DNA of 64,000 nucleotides from Natrinema zhouii (lineage in GTDB: Archaea > Halobacteriota > Halobacteria > Halobacteriales > Natrialbaceae): contig NZ_CP059154.1 in assembly GCF_013456555.2 (NCBI RefSeq), positions 1,178,001 through 1,242,000 of the forward strand. The letters run 5' to 3'. The translations under genes were made by a program, and so were the position numbers. Shown piece by piece: positions 25,545-34,860 of this stretch. The notes beneath the pieces were generated by a model. It saw only the letters and a program-made list of their open reading frames with translations, was not told the DNA's origin and ran no database searches. Position 1 is the first letter of the stretch. Every line of letters starts with the position of its first letter.

Positions 25545-25623
25545 ACGGCGGTGCCTGTCCGCCGACCGGCCGAACCCGGCGGCCGGCGTAGCGACGCGAC
25601 GAGGCCGCACTCATGATCCCGTC

Positions 25624-26793
25624 TCAGGGCGTCATCACGACTTTGATGCAGTCGTCTTCTTTGTTGTTGAACGTCTCGTACATCTCCGGGCCGTCCTCGA
25701 GGCCGACCTGATGACTGATGACGAACGAGGGATCGATCTCGCCGTCCTCGATCTTCTCGAGTAGCGGATTCAGATAGCGCTGGACGTGGGTCTGCCCCGT
25801 CTTGATCGTCAGCGCCTTGTTCATCACCGAGCCGAAGGGGAGGTTGTCCGAGCGGCCGATGTAGACGCCGGGAACCGAGAGCGTGCCACCCTTCCGGCAG
25901 CACTTGATCGCCTGCCGGAGGACGTGGGGCCGGTCGTCCTCGAGTCGCGCCTCCTGTTTGACCTGATCGGCGAGACCCATGACGCCCGTGCCGTGGGCTT
26001 CCGTCCCGACCGCGTCGATGCAGCGATCCGGTCCGCGGTTGCCGGTCATCGACATCAGACGGTCGTAGACGTCGTCCTCCTCGAAGTGGATGATCTCCGC
26101 GTCGCCGTGGTCTCTGGCCATCTCGAGTCGTTCCGGGATTCGGTCGATGGCGATCACGCGGTCGGCGCCGAGCATCCACGCGCTCTGGATGGCGAACTGG
26201 CCGACCGGCCCGCAGCCCCAGACCGCGACCGTGTCGTTTTCCTCGATCTCGGCGTTTTCGGCCGCCATGAACCCCGTCGGGAAGATGTCGGAGAGGAAGA
26301 GCACCTGCTCGTCTGGCAGGTCGGACTCGATTTTGATCGGGCCGACGTCTGCGTAGGGGACCCGCAGGTACTCCGCCTGTCCGCCGGCGTAGCCGCCCAG
26401 CATGTGTGAGAAGCCGAGCAGGCCGGCCGGCGAGTGGCCCATCACCTCGCTCGCCATCTCGGCGTTCGGGTTCGAGTTGTCACAGAGGGAGTAGAGGTCG
26501 TGGCCGCAGAACCAACACGAGCCACAGCTGATCGTGAAGGGAACGACGACGCGGTCGCCGACCTCGAGGGTCTCGACCTCGCTGCCGACCTCGACTACCT
26601 CGCCCATCGGCTCGTGGCCGAGCACATCGCCCTCTCGCATGCCGGGCATGTAGCCGTTGTAGAGGTGGAGGTCGGAGCCACAGATGGCGGTCGCCGTAAT
26701 CTCGATTATCGCGTCTGTCGGGTTGACGATCTCCGGCTCGGGAACCTCGTCGATACGGACGTCCTGTTCGCCGTGCCAGGTGAGCGCCCTCAT
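25624..26793 (-). CDS. Zinc-dependent alcohol dehydrogenase (formaldehyde dehydrogenase-like)
   Basis: A 389-residue MDR enzyme. Catalytic zinc ligands include Cys in [10 protein letters not shown] and the [12 protein letters not shown] motif. Four structural-zinc Cys lie in [16 protein letters not shown]. The NAD-binding site is [17 protein letters not shown]. The long [15 protein letters not shown] and [16 protein letters not shown] insertion resembles glutathione-independent formaldehyde dehydrogenases and threonine dehydrogenases. ATG 26793 is chosen over 26886 because an AT-rich TTTGATAATG box (about 26857-26865, minus strand) sits between them. Likely oxidises aldehydes or secondary alcohols. 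Confidence 0.9.
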   Translation of the reverse strand: MRALTWHGEQDVRIDEVPEPEIVNPTDAIIEITATAICGSDLHLYNGYMPGMREGDVLGHEPMGEVVEVGSEVETLEVGDRVVVPFTISCGSCWFCGHDLYSLCDNSNPNAEMASEVMGHSPAGLLGFSHMLGGYAGGQAEYLRVPYADVGPIKIESDLPDEQVLFLSDIFPTGFMAAENAEIEENDTVAVWGCGPVGQFAIQSAWMLGADRVIAIDRIPERLEMARDHGDAEIIHFEEDDVYDRLMSMTGNRGPDRCIDAVGTEAHGTGVMGLADQVKQEARLEDDRPHVLRQAIKCCRKGGTLSVPGVYIGRSDNLPFGSVMNKALTIKTGQTHVQRYLNPLLEKIEDGEIDPSFVISHQVGLEDGPEMYETFNNKEDDCIKVVMTP

Positions 26794-26970
26794 CGATTCG
26801 TCCTCCGTTCCTCGAGTCGATTCGACTCGGCCGACGCGCGCTCGCTGCTGCCACTCATTATCAAATCCGGTCGTAATGTCACTCAAGGCGGCACTAAACG
26901 TGGGCCCTGCGTCTGCAACGGTCGCTGTGAGCGGTCGGCGGTCGGACGATTGTCGTTGCTGGTATCGGGG

Positions 26971-27816
26971 TCACGTCCGCTGTGACTCGAGCGCAGCAAC
27001 CTCGAGTCGGCCGACTGCGACCGGTGCGAGAAAGATTCCACCCAGGAGCATCGCGTAGAGGACGGCGAGCAGGGGCTCGACCGTCGCGACGACGGGTTCG
27101 ACAGTCTTGATGAGGACGACGAACCCGCTCCCGAGGCCGGCGAGGACGGCGCCCTCGAGTCGGGATCGCAGCGCCGGCAGGGCCGGGAGCCGCTGCGAAC
27201 CGAGCAGTCCACCGATCGAGCCGCCGAGTCCGAGCAGCACGTCGCTCGTCCCATTGACGAGTACGACCGCGGGAATCGAGAGGCCGAGCGCGATCGCGAA
27301 GCCGATCGTCGGCTCGCCGCGGGTGAGCCGATTCATCGCGAGGAGAAAGCCGATTCCGAGAGCCACGCCGACGATCACGTCCCCCAGATAGTGAACGCCG
27401 AGGGCGACTCGCGAGAGCGAGACGAGGACGACGAGCGCGCCGGCCGCGGCCAGCGCTCGCCCGTCTCGCGCTCGGTCGAACGCCGAGACGAGGCCGCCGT
27501 AGACGACGGTCGCCGCGAAGGCGTGTCCGCTCGGGAAGCCGTACCCCTCGTGTTCGCCCTCGAGCGGGAGCAGCATGGCGTCCGCTGACGGTCGCGGGAG
27601 GCCGAAGACGGCCTTGAGCGAGAGCAAAAGCGCCAGCCCGGCGACCGCGTAACTGATCACGAGCGCGCTTCGGCGGCGATCCACACACCAGAACAGCACA
27701 GCAAGCAAGAGCATGAGGAACGTCGTCCCGCCGAGTTCGGTGACGGACGCGACGAACTCCGCGTACTCGGCGGGGACGGCATCTCGGACGACCGCGCTTT
27801 GCTCCTCGAGTCGCAT
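26971..27816 (-). CDS. PAP2-family membrane phosphatase
   Basis: A 281-residue integral membrane phosphatase of the PAP2/lipid phosphate type. Its active-site motifs are KAVFGLPRP, FPSGHAFAA and SRVALGVHYLGD, with about six to eight hydrophobic segments. It would remove phosphate from an isoprenoid or lipid phosphate at the membrane surface, for example polyprenyl-PP recycling. ATG 27816 fits a CATTTATC box about 30-40 nt upstream; a GTG at 27837 would precede the predicted transcription start. Confidence 0.88.
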   Translation of the reverse strand: MRLEEQSAVVRDAVPAEYAEFVASVTELGGTTFLMLLLAVLFWCVDRRRSALVISYAVAGLALLLSLKAVFGLPRPSADAMLLPLEGEHEGYGFPSGHAFAATVVYGGLVSAFDRARDGRALAAAGALVVLVSLSRVALGVHYLGDVIVGVALGIGFLLAMNRLTRGEPTIGFAIALGLSIPAVVLVNGTSDVLLGLGGSIGGLLGSQRLPALPALRSRLEGAVLAGLGSGFVVLIKTVEPVVATVEPLLAVLYAMLLGGIFLAPVAVGRLEVAALESQRT

Positions 27817-27943
27817 TTCATCGGTCGTTACTCTCACCGGGAGATAAATGTAGGGAGTCGCAGTTCGGGCCGGGTCAGTGACTGCTCCGTGTCGCGTCGC
27901 GACGTCTCATCGCCGTCTCACTGCTCGACGGCTTCCCGTCATC

Positions 27944-30691
27944 TCACCGCCGTGCCCACTCGAGCATCCGCTCGTAAACGGGATCGGACGCGAGCGCGCT
28001 CGAGTCGCCGACCAGCACCAGTGCGCGCTTGGGACGAGTCAGGGCGACGTTGATCCGCCGGTAGTCCTCGAAGATCGGTCCCTCGAGCGAGCCGGTCGCG
28101 GTAAAGGAGACGATGATGACCTCCTGGCTCGAGCCCTGGAAGCGGTCGACGGTGTCGACCGCCACGTCATCTGGGACGTGCTTGGAGATCTCCGAGACCT
28201 GCGCGCGGAAGGGCGCGATGACGCCGATCTCAGTGCGCTCGAGGCCAGCGGCCTCGTACGTCTCGATCAGGGCCGCGATCCGCGCGGCCTCCTCGCTGTC
28301 GGTGTACTGACTCCGGTCGCCTTCGACGTCGACGAACGAGACGGGATCCCGCAGACTCTCGGGAAGCGCGTCGCGCGAGACGCCCTCGAGGTCGTCTAGG
28401 TTCCGTCCCGCTACCTCGGGCGTCGCTGGTCGAAGCTGGCCGTCGTAGAACTCGTTCGAAGCGAAGACCTGAATGCGCTGGTTCATCCGGTACTGGTGGG
28501 TCAACATGACGCCGGCCTCGGGATGGAGGTCGACGAGCCGCTCGAACAGCGACTCGGTGAGGTCGTTTTCGGCCCGAACGACGGGTGGGAGCTGCTCGTG
28601 GTCGCCGACCAGCACGAACCGCTCAGCCAAGTTGATCGCCGCGCAGGTTCCGGGTTCGGTGAGCTGTGCGGCCTCGTCGACCAGCGCGACATCGAAGGCC
28701 TGCTCTTTCATGATCCGCGAGCCGCAGGTCGACGTCGTCGCCGCTACCACCTGCGCGTTCTGGAGTTTCGCGACGCGGTCCTCGGGCTCCCCCGAACGCT
28801 CGAGGCGGTAGGGCTCCATGTCGTCGCGGATCCCGCTCTCGGAGCCGACCCGAACCACGCGATCTTCGTCGATCACGTCGTCCAACTGTTCGAGCAGGGC
28901 CTCGAGCGCGTTGTCAACCGCCCGATTCGTAAAGGCCGACAGCAGGACGCGCTCGCCGCGTTCGACCATTGTTCGGATGGCTCGGGCGATGGTGTAGGTC
29001 TTCCCGGTGCCCGGCGGGCCGTGGATCAGCGCGCAGTCCTTCGCACCGACCGCCTTCGTCACGGCCTCGTTCTGGCGTTCGTTGTTGTCGATGAACGTTT
29101 CATCGATGGCTTCGAAATCGGGGTCTGCACGCCCGAACAGGATGTCCTTTCGCCGCTCGTCGCCTTTGAGGAGCGCGTCATGCATCGCGACGAGCAGCCG
29201 GTCGGTCGTCAGTTCGGAGGGGTAGACGTCGAGCCGCGTCACCTCGACCGGCTCGTCCGCCGTGAGCACGACCTCGTCGTCCAGTCGTTTGACCCACGCT
29301 AGCTCCGAATCGCCGCGAACCGGATGGCCGTCGCTCGCGAGCACCAGGTCGCCCTCGCGGAGCTTCGAGGTCGCGCCGCCGGTCCGCTCGGCCCGCAGTT
29401 CCCAGCGCCCCTCCTCGAGCGGTCGCTTTTCGACGAACTCGAGATTAATCAGTGCGCGGTCGTCGTCGGCCCGCTCCTCGGCCGTCTGTTCCCAGAGCTT
29501 GGCGTACTCGCGGTGGACCTCCCGGCGCTCCTCCTCGATCGCGTGGTAGAATCGGTCGAAGTACTCGAGTTCTTCCTCGGGCAGCGACTGACCGATCTGG
29601 CCGGCCTTGGACTCCTGATCGAGCCGACCCGAGACGACCATGCAGGTGTCCTGCTCGAAGCAGTACTCGCACTTCGCGTCGGCCTCGTAGCCGGTCGGGA
29701 TATCGCCGGACGTCTCTTTCGCCGCGATCTCGTTGCGCAGGCGAACGACGTACTTCAGGAGGCCGTCGCCCATCGTGAACTCCTTCGCGGGCGTGAGGTC
29801 GCCGGTCTCTTCGTTGCGATCCAGCGCCGAGTTCTTCGTGTAGAGGAGCGTTCCGATGTCGACGTCGCCGCCGTGTTCCTCGAGCAAGAGCGCGTAGCAG
29901 GCGGCCTGGACCTTGTCCTTGAACCGCGGCTCCTTCTTGAGGTTCTTGCCCGTCTTGAGTTCGACCGGCGCCCCGCGGCGGACGGCGTCGGCCCGGCCCC
30001 GAATCCCGAACGTCTCGCTGATGAGCAGTTGCTCGGAGCGCCAGCTATCTTCGTCTGTCAGCCGGCCCTGTTCGAGCCAGCCCTCGATCGCTTTCGCATT
30101 CTCTCGGATCTCCTCGGTGACGGCCTCTGGCGTTTCACCGAGCAGGCCGAGCTGGAGTCCCCGTTCCTCGACGCGGGCGTCGATCGACTCCTCGAGGTCG
30201 CGCCCGCGGAGCAGGTCGCCGAAGACCTCGTGGACGAGCGTCCCCTTCACGACGGGGTAGTTTAGCGGCACCCCGGAGAGCTTGTTCAGGTAATAGAGAC
30301 GGGGGCACTGGACCCAGTTGCGGATCGACGTCACACTGACGAGGAAGGATGGCTCGACGACGACGTAGGAGTCGCCCGTCGTCGCGTACTGCGTCTCGCC
30401 GTCGTACTCCTCTTCTTTCGCGTTCGTGACGAGCAGTTCCATCCCCGGCTCGAGCAACTCCGCCGACTCGGTCCACTTGTTCCAGAGGGTGACCGTCGTG
30501 GTTTCGCGGCCGTCCGGAACTGTCACCGACCCGCCGTCGCCTCGAGCGACGGGCGTGTCGTCGTCGACCGAGTCGCCGTCGGTCGCGTCCTCGGCCGGCC
30601 GGAGCGGCACCTCCGCGAGTTCGCTCTCGCCGTAGCTCGTGGACACCGACCGCACGTCGACCTCGCCCGCGACGGTTCCGCGTACGTGCAC
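27944..30691 (-). CDS. dna2: Dna2-like nuclease-helicase
   Basis: A 915-residue fusion. The N-terminal half has a Cas4/RecB-type nuclease with an Fe-S cluster: Cys in NWVQCPRLYYL and Cys triplet KCEYCFEQDTC, plus LKTGKNLKK for the ExK motif. The C-terminal half is an SF1 helicase with Walker A GPPGTGKT at about 557-564, DEAAQ motif II, and a UvrD/Upf1-like VDRFQGSSQEVIIVSFT near the end. It trims flaps and resects DNA ends in replication and repair. The start is not certain, since the first 60 residues are Asp-rich and weakly conserved. Confidence 0.9.
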   Translation of the reverse strand: MHVRGTVAGEVDVRSVSTSYGESELAEVPLRPAEDATDGDSVDDDTPVARGDGGSVTVPDGRETTTVTLWNKWTESAELLEPGMELLVTNAKEEEYDGETQYATTGDSYVVVEPSFLVSVTSIRNWVQCPRLYYLNKLSGVPLNYPVVKGTLVHEVFGDLLRGRDLEESIDARVEERGLQLGLLGETPEAVTEEIRENAKAIEGWLEQGRLTDEDSWRSEQLLISETFGIRGRADAVRRGAPVELKTGKNLKKEPRFKDKVQAACYALLLEEHGGDVDIGTLLYTKNSALDRNEETGDLTPAKEFTMGDGLLKYVVRLRNEIAAKETSGDIPTGYEADAKCEYCFEQDTCMVVSGRLDQESKAGQIGQSLPEEELEYFDRFYHAIEEERREVHREYAKLWEQTAEERADDDRALINLEFVEKRPLEEGRWELRAERTGGATSKLREGDLVLASDGHPVRGDSELAWVKRLDDEVVLTADEPVEVTRLDVYPSELTTDRLLVAMHDALLKGDERRKDILFGRADPDFEAIDETFIDNNERQNEAVTKAVGAKDCALIHGPPGTGKTYTIARAIRTMVERGERVLLSAFTNRAVDNALEALLEQLDDVIDEDRVVRVGSESGIRDDMEPYRLERSGEPEDRVAKLQNAQVVAATTSTCGSRIMKEQAFDVALVDEAAQLTEPGTCAAINLAERFVLVGDHEQLPPVVRAENDLTESLFERLVDLHPEAGVMLTHQYRMNQRIQVFASNEFYDGQLRPATPEVAGRNLDDLEGVSRDALPESLRDPVSFVDVEGDRSQYTDSEEAARIAALIETYEAAGLERTEIGVIAPFRAQVSEISKHVPDDVAVDTVDRFQGSSQEVIIVSFTATGSLEGPIFEDYRRINVALTRPKRALVLVGDSSALASDPVYERMLEWARR

Positions 30692-30910
30692 AGCTATCGT
30701 CAGGAGCGAGCGATCAAAAACGCTATCGGTCGCGGGACCGGGATCGGGACGACACCCCGTCCGCGTTCGTTCGTCGACGCGAAACGAGCCGTGCGATCGG
30801 TGTTCAGTGCCGGTAAAATCTTCTTACCGACGGTCGCAGTTCTCACTCGGGCAGTGGCCTGTCGGAACAGGCACGCCGCTTTTGGGAGCGCAAGTCGTAC
30901 GCTCGGTGCC

Positions 30911-31486
30911 ATGAGTGACCCGAACCGCGACGATCGTCGGACGAGCGACGAGTCCGGGACCGGGATCGATACCGGGGCCGGAGCCGACGGGCCGACCAAC
31001 CCGCAAGAAGAAGCGTCCGCGGACATCGACTCCGGCACCGGCGTCGGCGACGGGGAACCATCCGGCGGCCGCGATCCGCGCGACGAGTCGACTCAGGTCG
31101 CGAACGAGGAACGCCGGCGCAAGACGTCGGTTCGCAGCCTGCTCATCGCCGTCTTCGGCGCGTGGGTCGCCCTATCGGTACTCGTTTTCGAAACCGCACC
31201 AGCCCCGCTGTGGAACGACGTGCTGGTCGGACTCGTCGTCTCCCTCGCCGCCGGCTACAACTACTACCGACTGACGAACGACATCCCGCTCAGTACGGGC
31301 ATCACGTCCCTGACCGCCGTCCTCGGCATCTGGCTGATCGTCTCGGCCGCGCTGCTCGAGATGACCGGCGGGCTGTTCTGGAGTACGCTCGCGACCGGGT
31401 TCCTGATCGCCGGACTGGCGGGGTACAACGCCTACGAGGCTCGCGAAGCGCGATCGGTCGCGACCGATCCCGGGACGGGTGCCTAG
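30911..31486 (+). CDS. SPW-repeat-like membrane protein
   Basis: A 191-residue protein with a long acidic, Gly/Thr-rich N-terminal tail (about 1-75) and two pairs of hydrophobic helices containing Trp-rich SPW-like turns (AVFGAWVALSVLVF, AGYNYYRLTND, LGIWLIVSAALLE, AGYNAYEAREA). The repeated halves suggest an internal duplication. Function unknown. ATG 30911 replaces the longer upstream frame. The stop shares bases with the convergent gene's stop. Confidence 0.7.
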   Translation: MSDPNRDDRRTSDESGTGIDTGAGADGPTNPQEEASADIDSGTGVGDGEPSGGRDPRDESTQVANEERRRKTSVRSLLIAVFGAWVALSVLVFETAPAPLWNDVLVGLVVSLAAGYNYYRLTNDIPLSTGITSLTAVLGIWLIVSAALLEMTGGLFWSTLATGFLIAGLAGYNAYEAREARSVATDPGTGA

Positions 31487-31776
31487 ACTCGCTCGGGACC
31501 GTACTCGGCCTCGAGTCGGTGGATACGATGCTCGGCCGCGTGGTGACCCATCGCGACGACCGAAAAGCCGACCATGACGACGGCGAAGGTAATCGAGACG
31601 ACGGGCGAGACGCCGTTAACGTAACTATTCCATAACTGACCCAGCGCCAGCGCGAGCGGTGCGAGCGTCAGCAACGCGCTCTTCGCCGGCGTGGCACGAA
31701 ACAGTTCGACGAACGAGAGTGAGTGGCGACCGGACATGGGGAAATCGTCGGTTACGGTTTCTGCCGGGGGAGTCAT
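31483..31776 (-). CDS. Small two-helix membrane protein (97 aa)
   Basis: Two hydrophobic segments (SALLTLAPLALALGQLW and VVSITFAVVMVGFSVVAMG) flank a short loop, and the C-terminus HHAAEHRIHRLEAEYGPERV is charged. No known domain recognised. Its TAG stop and the TAG stop of the plus-strand neighbour share the tetranucleotide CTAG at 31483-31486. Likely a haloarchaeal membrane accessory protein. Confidence 0.65.
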   Translation of the reverse strand: MTPPAETVTDDFPMSGRHSLSFVELFRATPAKSALLTLAPLALALGQLWNSYVNGVSPVVSITFAVVMVGFSVVAMGHHAAEHRIHRLEAEYGPERV

Positions 31777-31883
31777 CGTATTCTTTTTGGTTCGAACTAA
31801 CCGTTAGCGGGTCCAACAGTCCCCTCGCGGCGTCTTTCGGCGGAACCGATACGTTCTTTCTGCCGGCGACCGTCCCGTCGAGT

Positions 31884-32436
31884 ATGCGGATTCGCGAGTG
31901 GCAGGACGTACTCGAGGACGTCACCGAACGGAACGTCGATCCGGAGGACTGGCGCGCGGTCGCCGGTGACCGCGCCGGCGGCGTCGGCGAAGACATGTAC
32001 CTCGCGCATCCCCGGGCCGGCGTCTTCTTCCTGAAAACGTACGCGAAGAATCCCTTCGAGGTCCGCGGCGTCGGGACCCGAGTCGCTCGCAACCTCGACG
32101 ACGAGATCGGCTCGTTCCTGCCTGAACGGGACTCGGGCGGGCGGTTCGCGGTCCAGGTCACCGCCCGAAGACGAGGAGCAAGCCGAAACCGTCGGGAAGC
32201 GCCTCGAGACCGTCCTCGAGACGCACGCGGACGCACCGACCAGTCCGCAGGACCTCTTCGACGACGTGATGGATGCCCTCGAGAGCCCCGCGTTCGGGCC
32301 GATGGCGTACGATCAGTACGATCGGCCCGACGAACTCGAGGACCTCGCCGATCGGTTCGACGAGGCCGACGAACTGCTAAATTCGGAACTCGAGGAGCTG
32401 ATCGAGACCGACGAGGTCGACCGGGGCTTCATGTGA
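31884..32436 (+). pseudogene. Frameshifted conserved haloarchaeal gene
   Basis: From ATG 31884 the frame encodes MRIREWQDVLEDVTERNVDP onward through AKNPFEVRGVGTRVARNLDDE and RFAVQ. It then degenerates into Arg-rich sequence near 32160. Shifting by one base, the frame continues with PPEDEEQAETVGKRLETV, then LFDDVMDALESPAFGPMAY, and ends EVDRGFM at a TGA at 32434-32436. The two parts look like one acidic protein of about 184 residues, so a single extra base (at about 32157-32163) breaks it. Function unknown; it has no known domain. It may be a sequencing error or a recent loss. Confidence 0.85.
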
Positions 32437-32526
32437 GCGGGCGGTCCGCGGTACTCGCGGCTACACTCGTCGCCGCCTGCGTCTGCGTCCGGTGATTCTT
32501 TGGGATCGGGCTTCGACGGTAGAGCC

Positions 32527-32934
32527 ATGTCACCGAGTGCGACCCCCGAGGCTGTCGTCCGCGAGTACTACGAGGCACTCCGCGACGGCGACCCCCTCGA
32601 GCCCTATTTCTGCGACGACGAGTCCACCGTGAAGTTCGGTATCAGCGAGTCCCTGTTCGGCGGGAGCGAGATCGCTGCGGCCCTCGAGGAACAGACCGAG
32701 ACGACGGCGGAGTGGACGGTCGAGAGCGCGAACCTCGTCGTCGATGAACGCGACGGATTCGCGACGGTCGCGGACGAGGTGACGATGGCCTGGACGGACG
32801 CGACGACCGGCGAGCGCTACCGGTTCGAGAGCCGCTGGAGCGGGACGTTGGTCGAATGTGACCCCGACGACGGCTCGAGTGCGAGCGAGTGGCGGTTCGC
32901 GGTGTTGCACGTCAGCGCTCCGCACCAGCTATGA
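32527..32934 (+). CDS. NTF2-like/SnoaL-fold protein
   Basis: A 135-residue cone-fold protein. The N-terminal EAVVREYYEALRDGDPLE helix, GGSEIAAALEEQTETTAEW and VADEVTMAWTDATTGERYRF strands are the NTF2/SnoaL/DUF4440 pattern. Such proteins are ketosteroid-isomerase-like enzymes or binders, and no catalytic residue is certain here. The ATG at 32527 suits the acidic start. The stop overlaps the next ATG (ATGA), so both are translated together. Confidence 0.8.
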   Translation: MSPSATPEAVVREYYEALRDGDPLEPYFCDDESTVKFGISESLFGGSEIAAALEEQTETTAEWTVESANLVVDERDGFATVADEVTMAWTDATTGERYRFESRWSGTLVECDPDDGSSASEWRFAVLHVSAPHQL

Positions 32935-33155
32935 GCCGCGGTCGCGGTCCGGGTCGTGGTCCCTCGCGCTCGAACGATCTGCCGGACGGGGGTGATCAGC
33001 TCAAAGTCGTCTTCGTTCTCTTGGTCGGGCTCTCCGGCGGCCTGATCGCCCTCCAGAGCAACGCGCCGTTGCTGGTGATCGGCGCGGCGATACTCGGCGG
33101 TATCGTCGCCGGCGGCGCGTTGCTCTGGTACTTGATTTGGATTACGACCGATTGA
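32931..33155 (+). CDS. Small two-helix membrane protein (74 aa)
   Basis: Starts at ATG 32931, overlapping the stop of the NTF2-like gene. The Arg/Gly-rich N-terminus MSRGRGPGRGPSRSND is followed by KVVFVLLVGLSGGLIALQ and VIGAAILGGIVAGGALLWYL, two hydrophobic helices. The coupled position suggests a shared membrane-associated function, but nothing more specific is visible. Confidence 0.7.
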   Translation: MSRGRGPGRGPSRSNDLPDGGDQLKVVFVLLVGLSGGLIALQSNAPLLVIGAAILGGIVAGGALLWYLIWITTD

Positions 33156-33173
33156 ACCACGATGCCGAGTCCA

Positions 33174-33368
33174 CGTGCGGTGGCGCGCGCTGTGCCGCGG
33201 CGAACTGCGAGGCCTGAACGAAGTGAAGGCCTCGATGTCGTGAGCGGTGACCGCAGGGAACCGCGAACAGACTGTGAGCCGCGGCCCGAAACTGCGCGAG
33301 GGATGAGCGAGGGAAGAATGACCGAGCGAATCGGCTGGGGAGGGCGTGGCGATTCCCTGCTGCCACGA
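33174..33368. repeat. Dispersed structured repeat, copy 2
   Basis: The shorter copy of the repeat at 15832-16082, about 195 nt. It contains a perfect hairpin arm CGAGGCC (33208-33214) pairing with GGCCTCG (33228-33234), around TGAACGAAGTGAA. In copy 1 the right arm is GGTCTCG, retaining pairing by a G-U wobble. The copy fills most of the 33156-33467 gene-free stretch, and nothing coding is supported there. Confidence 0.85.
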
Positions 33369-33467
33369 TAGCAGGGCGCTTGACGTTGGCACCGCTCTTG
33401 TCGAATCCACAACAGACTGGATCAACTCATCGGACCAAGGGACAGCGCCCTGAAAAACAACTCCGAA

Positions 33468-34424
33468 TTAGCGATCGACGCGCTGGATCCACGTCCCCGG
33501 CGCGTCGAGTTCGTCGTGGCTGGGGAGGTTCTCGGGTTGCTCCCAGACGAGACTCGCCGTCTCGAGGTCGCGGACGGCGACGACGTGTTCGAAGAAGTTC
33601 TTGCCGCGCTCGTACTGGCGTTCCTTCAGCCCGAGTCCGAGTAGGCGACGGAAGAGCTTCTGGAGCGGCCCCCGCCCCTGTCGGCGCTCGTCGAGTTTGC
33701 GGCGCAGGTCCTCGTACTCCTCGTCGAAGGCGTGATCCATCAGGAGTTCTGCGTAGCCCTCGACGACGGTCATCGCGGCGTCGAGGTCGCGGAAGGCCGC
33801 CCGATCGAACGAGCCCTGCGAGAGCGTCGCGATCCCGTCTTCCATGCGGGCCTCGAGGTGGTCGGAGAGCCACGGCGCGGCCCCGAACTCGGCGGCGTGG
33901 GTCACCTCGTGGAAGGCGATCCAGCGGCGGAACCGATCGGCGTCGACGTTGAGCGTCTCGGCGGCGTTGAGAATGTTCGGCCGGACGAAGTACAGCGCGT
34001 GGTCGTTCGCGGGCGCGTCGGCCAGGAGGAGCGGGTCGTACTGCCCGAGGACGTTCCGTCCGAGGAAGGAAAGTAGGACGGTCATCGTTCCCGTGTTGAT
34101 CGTTCGGGCGACGCCGGGGAACGCGCCGGTGTGGGTCTCGAGGGTTCCCATGACCCGCTCGAAGGTGGCGACGTTGGCGTCGATCCAGTGGTGGCGGTTC
34201 TGGATCTCGACGGTCTCGGGGACGTCGAAGTCGGCACCGGAAACCGTCCGCACGGCGGCCCGCGCATCCCGAACATCGCGAGCGTAGGCCTCGCGTTCGC
34301 CGGGCTCGAGCTCGAGCGAGCCGGGATCGGTCGCCGCCTTGGCGGCATCGGCGGCCGACCGCCAGTCGATCGCATCGTCACCGGACGCCCCGGCAACGGC
34401 CCGGGCGCTACGATAGAGGTTCAC
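33468..34424 (-). CDS. Zinc-dependent metalloprotease-like protein (DUF2342/F420-associated family)
   Basis: A 318-residue protein with the zinc motif HEVTHAAEF in the middle and long helical flanks. It resembles the actinobacterial/archaeal TIGR03624-type proteins whose distribution follows coenzyme F420; activity is unproven. The start is a GTG at 34424 (VNLYRSARAVAG), matching the usual NLYRS-type N-terminus, and a TTTTGCG box sits 21-31 nt upstream. An alternative longer frame to 34490 is rejected. Confidence 0.8.
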   Translation of the reverse strand: MNLYRSARAVAGASGDDAIDWRSAADAAKAATDPGSLELEPGEREAYARDVRDARAAVRTVSGADFDVPETVEIQNRHHWIDANVATFERVMGTLETHTGAFPGVARTINTGTMTVLLSFLGRNVLGQYDPLLLADAPANDHALYFVRPNILNAAETLNVDADRFRRWIAFHEVTHAAEFGAAPWLSDHLEARMEDGIATLSQGSFDRAAFRDLDAAMTVVEGYAELLMDHAFDEEYEDLRRKLDERRQGRGPLQKLFRRLLGLGLKERQYERGKNFFEHVVAVRDLETASLVWEQPENLPSHDELDAPGTWIQRVDR

Positions 34425-34551
34425 GAGTATCGGTATGGGAAGGACGCGCAAAAGCGTTCGGCTCGGTTCGAGTCGGTGCGACGACTCCACGCCGTCTGCC
34501 AGCTACCGACCGATCGCGGACCCGTCAACGGCGGGCCGCGAACGCCGGCGG

Positions 34552-34860
34552 TCAGTTGACGATGACGTCCGGTTCTTCTTCGGCCTCGAGCTCTGGTTCC
34601 TCGTCACCGCCGCGGAACTTCTTGGCGGCGACGGCGATCCCGACGAGGACGACCAGTGCGACCAGCGCGCCGACGGCGCTTTTGCCCTTGCCGCCGGACT
34701 CGTCGTCCGCGCTCTCGTCGGTTTCGGCTTCCGTCTCGAGGTCTGTCCCTGCCGCCGATTCGGTACTACTGATCGGCAACGCGTCGCCGATCGATCCGAG
34801 TCCGAACTGTGCTTCGCCGTCGAAGTGCAACTCTACGAGGGTGAATTTTCTGTCTCCCAT
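34552..34860 (-). CDS. Small single-pass membrane protein (102 aa)
   Basis: The N-terminus MGDRKFTLVELHFDGEAQFG is followed by an acidic Glu/Asp/Ser linker and one hydrophobic helix (KSAVGALVALVVLVGIAVAA) with the C-terminus KKFRGGDEEPELEAEEEPDV on the other side. The first 20 residues look like a short conserved beta motif seen in haloarchaeal small proteins. No domain name can be given. Confidence 0.65.
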   Translation of the reverse strand: MGDRKFTLVELHFDGEAQFGLGSIGDALPISSTESAAGTDLETEAETDESADDESGGKGKSAVGALVALVVLVGIAVAAKKFRGGDEEPELEAEEEPDVIVN

